The notes below the pieces were generated by a model. The model was not told the origin of the DNA. It saw only the letters and a list, made by a program, of their open reading frames with translations, and did not search any database. From Pseudooceanicola batsensis HTCC2597 (lineage in GTDB: Bacteria > Pseudomonadota > Alphaproteobacteria > Rhodobacterales > Rhodobacteraceae), in the NCBI RefSeq assembly GCF_000152725.1, contig NZ_CH724131.1, forward strand, positions 399,846-463,845: a DNA stretch of 64,000 bases, given 5' to 3'. The position numbers and the translations under genes are program-made. Below are positions 61,823 through 64,000 of this stretch, piece after piece (the stretch's first letter is position 1; every line of letters starts with the position of its first letter).

Positions 61823-62166
61823 ACCCGGCGCGCCCTGCGCCGCGTCAGGTATTCCGCCAGCCCCGCCAGCGGCACCGCCACCGGGCCGGCGACGAGGCCC
61901 GGCAGGGTCAGCAGCACGGCGAACCGGCCGAGGGCCATCGCGCGCTCGGTCGCGGGCGTCGGCGTGGCGCAGATCATGTCGCGGAAGGAGCCGCCGGCGC
62001 AGCCGAGCATCCCGGCCACGACCTGCATGACCAGAACGACGAGGATGGCGAGCGCGGTCAGCCCGCCCATCCCCGTCAGCAGATAGCGGGAGCCCCTGAA
62101 CCGGCAGACCCGGCCTGCGCCCGTCACGACGAGCGACAGCGCCAGGGGCAGCAGCAGATCAGTCAT
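61819..62166 (-). CDS. Small membrane protein after hisA
   Basis: 115 residues with three hydrophobic stretches (about 4-18, 30-55 and 75-100) and two cysteines in [18 protein letters not shown]. The start overlaps the end of hisA by 8 bases, so it is likely translated from the his mRNA. It has no recognised family. Small membrane proteins between his genes recur in this order, but I cannot propose a function. Confidence 0.65.
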   Translation of the reverse strand: MTDLLLPLALSLVVTGAGRVCRFRGSRYLLTGMGGLTALAILVVLVMQVVAGMLGCAGGSFRDMICATPTPATERAMALGRFAVLLTLPGLVAGPVAVPLAGLAEYLTRRRARRV

Positions 62167-62884
62167 TCCGGAGAAGCGCCAGCGCCTCCGCGAGGTCGAT
62201 CGCTCCGTCATAGAGCGCCCGGCCCGAGATCGCGCCGTCCAGCGGCGCGCCGCACGCCTTGAGCGCCCGCAGATCGTCCAGCGACGACACCCCGCCCGAG
62301 GCGATGACCGGGATCGAGACGGCCCCGGCCAGTGCGGCGGTCGCCGGGATGTTCGGCCCCTGCATTGCGCCGTCGCGGTTGATGTCGGTGTATATGATCG
62401 CGGCGACGCCGGCATCCTCGAACGAGCGGGCGAGATCGGTCACCGTCACGTCCGTCTCTTCGGCCCAGCCCTTGGTGGCGACGCGCCCGTCGCGGGCGTC
62501 GATGCCGATGGCGACCTGACCGGGGAAATTCCGCGCCGCTTCGCGCACCAGGGCGGGGTTCTCGACCGCCACGGTGCCCAGGATAACCCGGGCCAGCCCC
62601 TTGGACAGCCACATCTCGATTGTCGCAAGATCGCGAATGCCGCCGCCGAGCTGCGCCGGAACCTTCGTTCTTTCGAGGATCGCCTCGACCGGCGCCGCAT
62701 TGACCGGCGTGCCCGCGAAGGCCCCGTTCAGGTCGACCAGGTGCAGCCATTCGCAGCCGGCCGCGACGAAGGCCTCGGCCTGGGCGGCGGGATCGTCGTT
62801 GAAGACGGTGGCCTGGTCCATGTCGCCCTTGTAGAGCCGCACGGCCTTGCCGTCCTTGAGGTCGATGGCGGGATAGAGAAACAT
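62159..62884 (-). CDS. hisA: ProFAR isomerase
   Basis: 241 residues. The barrel has the two catalytic aspartates in [20 protein letters not shown] and [16 protein letters not shown], and phosphate sites at QLGGGIRDL and [13 protein letters not shown]. It converts ProFAR to PRFAR, the HisH/HisF substrate. The ATG at 62884 gives the standard length. It is followed by a small overlapping gene. Confidence 0.95.
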   Translation of the reverse strand: MFLYPAIDLKDGKAVRLYKGDMDQATVFNDDPAAQAEAFVAAGCEWLHLVDLNGAFAGTPVNAAPVEAILERTKVPAQLGGGIRDLATIEMWLSKGLARVILGTVAVENPALVREAARNFPGQVAIGIDARDGRVATKGWAEETDVTVTDLARSFEDAGVAAIIYTDINRDGAMQGPNIPATAALAGAVSIPVIASGGVSSLDDLRALKACGAPLDGAISGRALYDGAIDLAEALALLRND

Positions 62885-63004
62885 GTGCGGGCCCTTTCCT
62901 GTCGTGGCCGCGGTTATGCATGACGTCACGGGACATGCAACCCGGGCTTGTGACGGCGCGGATTGCGCGGCAGGATCCGCCCGGAAAAGGGAGGAGAGAC
63001 GAAA

Positions 63005-63391
63005 ATGCGGAATCTGATGGTTGCACTGGCCGGGCTGGTGCTGAGCGCCGGCGCGGCCCTGGCCGATCCGGTCGAGGGCACCTGGCAGACCCAGGTCGAT
63101 GACGGCGCCTATGCCCATGTCAGGATCGCGCCCTGCGGTCCGGCCTATTGCGGGACGATGACACGGACCTTCAATTCGGATGGCGAGTACAAGTCGCCCA
63201 ACCTGGGCAAGCAGCTTGTCCGGGACATGAAGCCTGTCGGCGGCGGCAAGTACGAGGGAAAGGTCTGGCGGCCGTCCAACGACAAGATCTACTTCGGCAA
63301 GCTGGAACTCGCGGGCGACAGGCTGAAGATGAAGGGCTGCGTCGCGGGCGGGCTGATCTGTTCGGGCCAGACCTGGGCCAGGGTGAACTGA
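63005..63391 (+). CDS. DUF2147 family exported protein
   Basis: 128 residues. A signal peptide (about 1-21, ending AALA) precedes a small beta-barrel opening [34 protein letters not shown] and ending [19 protein letters not shown], the DUF2147 pattern with conserved cysteines. Function unknown. GGAGG lies about 8 bases before the ATG at 63005. It interrupts the his genes on the opposite strand. Confidence 0.88.
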   Translation: MRNLMVALAGLVLSAGAALADPVEGTWQTQVDDGAYAHVRIAPCGPAYCGTMTRTFNSDGEYKSPNLGKQLVRDMKPVGGGKYEGKVWRPSNDKIYFGKLELAGDRLKMKGCVAGGLICSGQTWARVN

Positions 63392-63506
63392 GCGCCGCGC
63401 GCCGTCACCCCCCGGGCCTGATCCGGGGGGGCGGGGCCTCAGGGACCGGGGCTCGTCATTCTCGGGCCCGGCCCGGGGACGACACGCGCCCGGTCCACGC
63501 GTCCGC

Positions 63507-64000
63507 TCAGGGCGACCACGTAAGGAAATTCGCGATCATCCGGAGCCCGGTCTGCTGGCTCTTTTCGGGATGGAACTGCGTGCCCACCATCGTGTCGCGG
63601 CCGATGATCGCGGTGACCGGGTGGCCGTAATCCACATGCGCCAGCAGCTGCTCGGGCGCGGCGACCGCCATGTGATAGCTGTGGACGAAATAGGCGTGCT
63701 GCCCGGTCTCGATCCCGGCCAGAACCGGGTGCGGGCGGTCGATCACCAGGTCGTTCCACCCCATGTGCGGCACTTTCAGCCCCTCGGCCCCGATCCGGGC
63801 AACCTCGCCATCGATCCAGCCCAGCCCGGCCGTCTCTTCGTACTCATGCCCGATCCGTGCCATGAGCTGCATGCCGACGCAGATCCCCATGAAGGGCCGC
63901 GCCTTGTCCTCGACCATCTCGCGCAGCGCGTCGTAGAGGTTCTCGCGCCCCTTCAGCGCCCGCGCGCAGGCGGGAAAGGCGCCGTCGCCGGGCAGGACGA
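63507..64000 (-). CDS. hisH: Imidazole glycerol phosphate synthase glutaminase subunit (5' end cut by window edge)
   Basis: The last 164 residues are visible, open to the window edge. The class I glutaminase nucleophile is Cys in [11 protein letters not shown], and the catalytic His-x-Glu is in [13 protein letters not shown]. It releases ammonia from glutamine for HisF. The N-terminal segment of about 45 residues lies outside the window. Confidence 0.93.
   Translation of the reverse strand, partial: VLPGDGAFPACARALKGRENLYDALREMVEDKARPFMGICVGMQLMARIGHEYEETAGLGWIDGEVARIGAEGLKVPHMGWNDLVIDRPHPVLAGIETGQHAYFVHSYHMAVAAPEQLLAHVDYGHPVTAIIGRDTMVGTQFHPEKSQQTGLRMIANFLTWSP

Overview
This window looks like a chromosomal stretch of a GC-rich alphaproteobacterium of the Rhodobacterales (Rhodobacter/Roseobacter group). 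The evidence is the combination of a 5-aminolevulinate synthase hemA with an FNR-type box, a TRAP transporter operon, a GTTC-N7-GTTC SOS box before mmcB, small families typical of this order (DUF2852, DUF6324, DUF6476), a VPLPA-CTERM protein and very uniform high-GC coding. I see no phage, insertion sequence, integron or CRISPR array. Most of the window is core-genome housekeeping.

Layout. 1-5.2 kb: a DMT permease cut by the window edge, hemA with its control region, a RodZ-like protein and ispG. 5.3-8.1 kb (minus): an envelope operon of an M48 metalloprotease and two thioredoxin-fold DsbA-type proteins. 8.1-10.7 kb: an aminotransferase, an HTH regulator and a small divergent protein. 10.7-13.3 kb (minus): ilvB-ilvN behind a leader-peptide attenuator. 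13.7-18.1 kb: a TRAP transporter operon. 18.3-24.0 kb: bpt, an RDD protein and a DUF2852 protein behind a pair of matching dyads, YbaK, glnE and a small protein. 24.3-28.1 kb: an ArsR/SRPBCC pair, a membrane coiled-coil plus ClpP-like pair, SOS-type mmcB and DUF6324. 28.2-31.8 kb: tRNA-His, repeats, DUF6476, an RluA-family pseudouridine synthase, a DUF4386 protein and rpoH behind a heat-shock-type promoter. 32-38 kb: a membrane dipeptidase, a secreted protein, pepF, a lysophospholipase-like hydrolase, an SCP2 protein and a TPR protein. 38.1-42.7 kb: a Suv3-like helicase, an S4 protein, fdxA and carD. 42.7-48.2 kb: cobS/cobT, a Kef-type antiporter, an Lrp-type regulator and hppD. 48.2-57.5 kb: a 919-residue envelope protein, a Cys/Met-metabolism PLP enzyme, a VOC protein, an SMR pump, a glycosyltransferase-like protein, a collagen-like protein, a quinone-reductase-like MDR enzyme and a bacterial voltage-gated sodium channel. 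57.5-64 kb: tRNA-Tyr, an rRNA methyltransferase, a CoA-binding protein, a VPLPA-CTERM protein and the histidine block hisH-hisA-hisF-hisE, interrupted by small genes.

The most informative observations are regulatory sites read directly from the sequence: the FNR box 42 bases before a predicted hemA start site, the ilv leader peptide with mutually exclusive hairpins, the SOS box, the sigma-32-like rpoH promoter, and paired dyads before the DUF2852 gene. The 3' end of hisF is also out of frame at three C-rich points, which looks like either recent gene damage or an assembly error. No clearly new multi-gene system stands out. The best candidates for undescribed biology are the coiled-coil/ClpP-like membrane pair and the 919-residue GspL/GspC-like protein.
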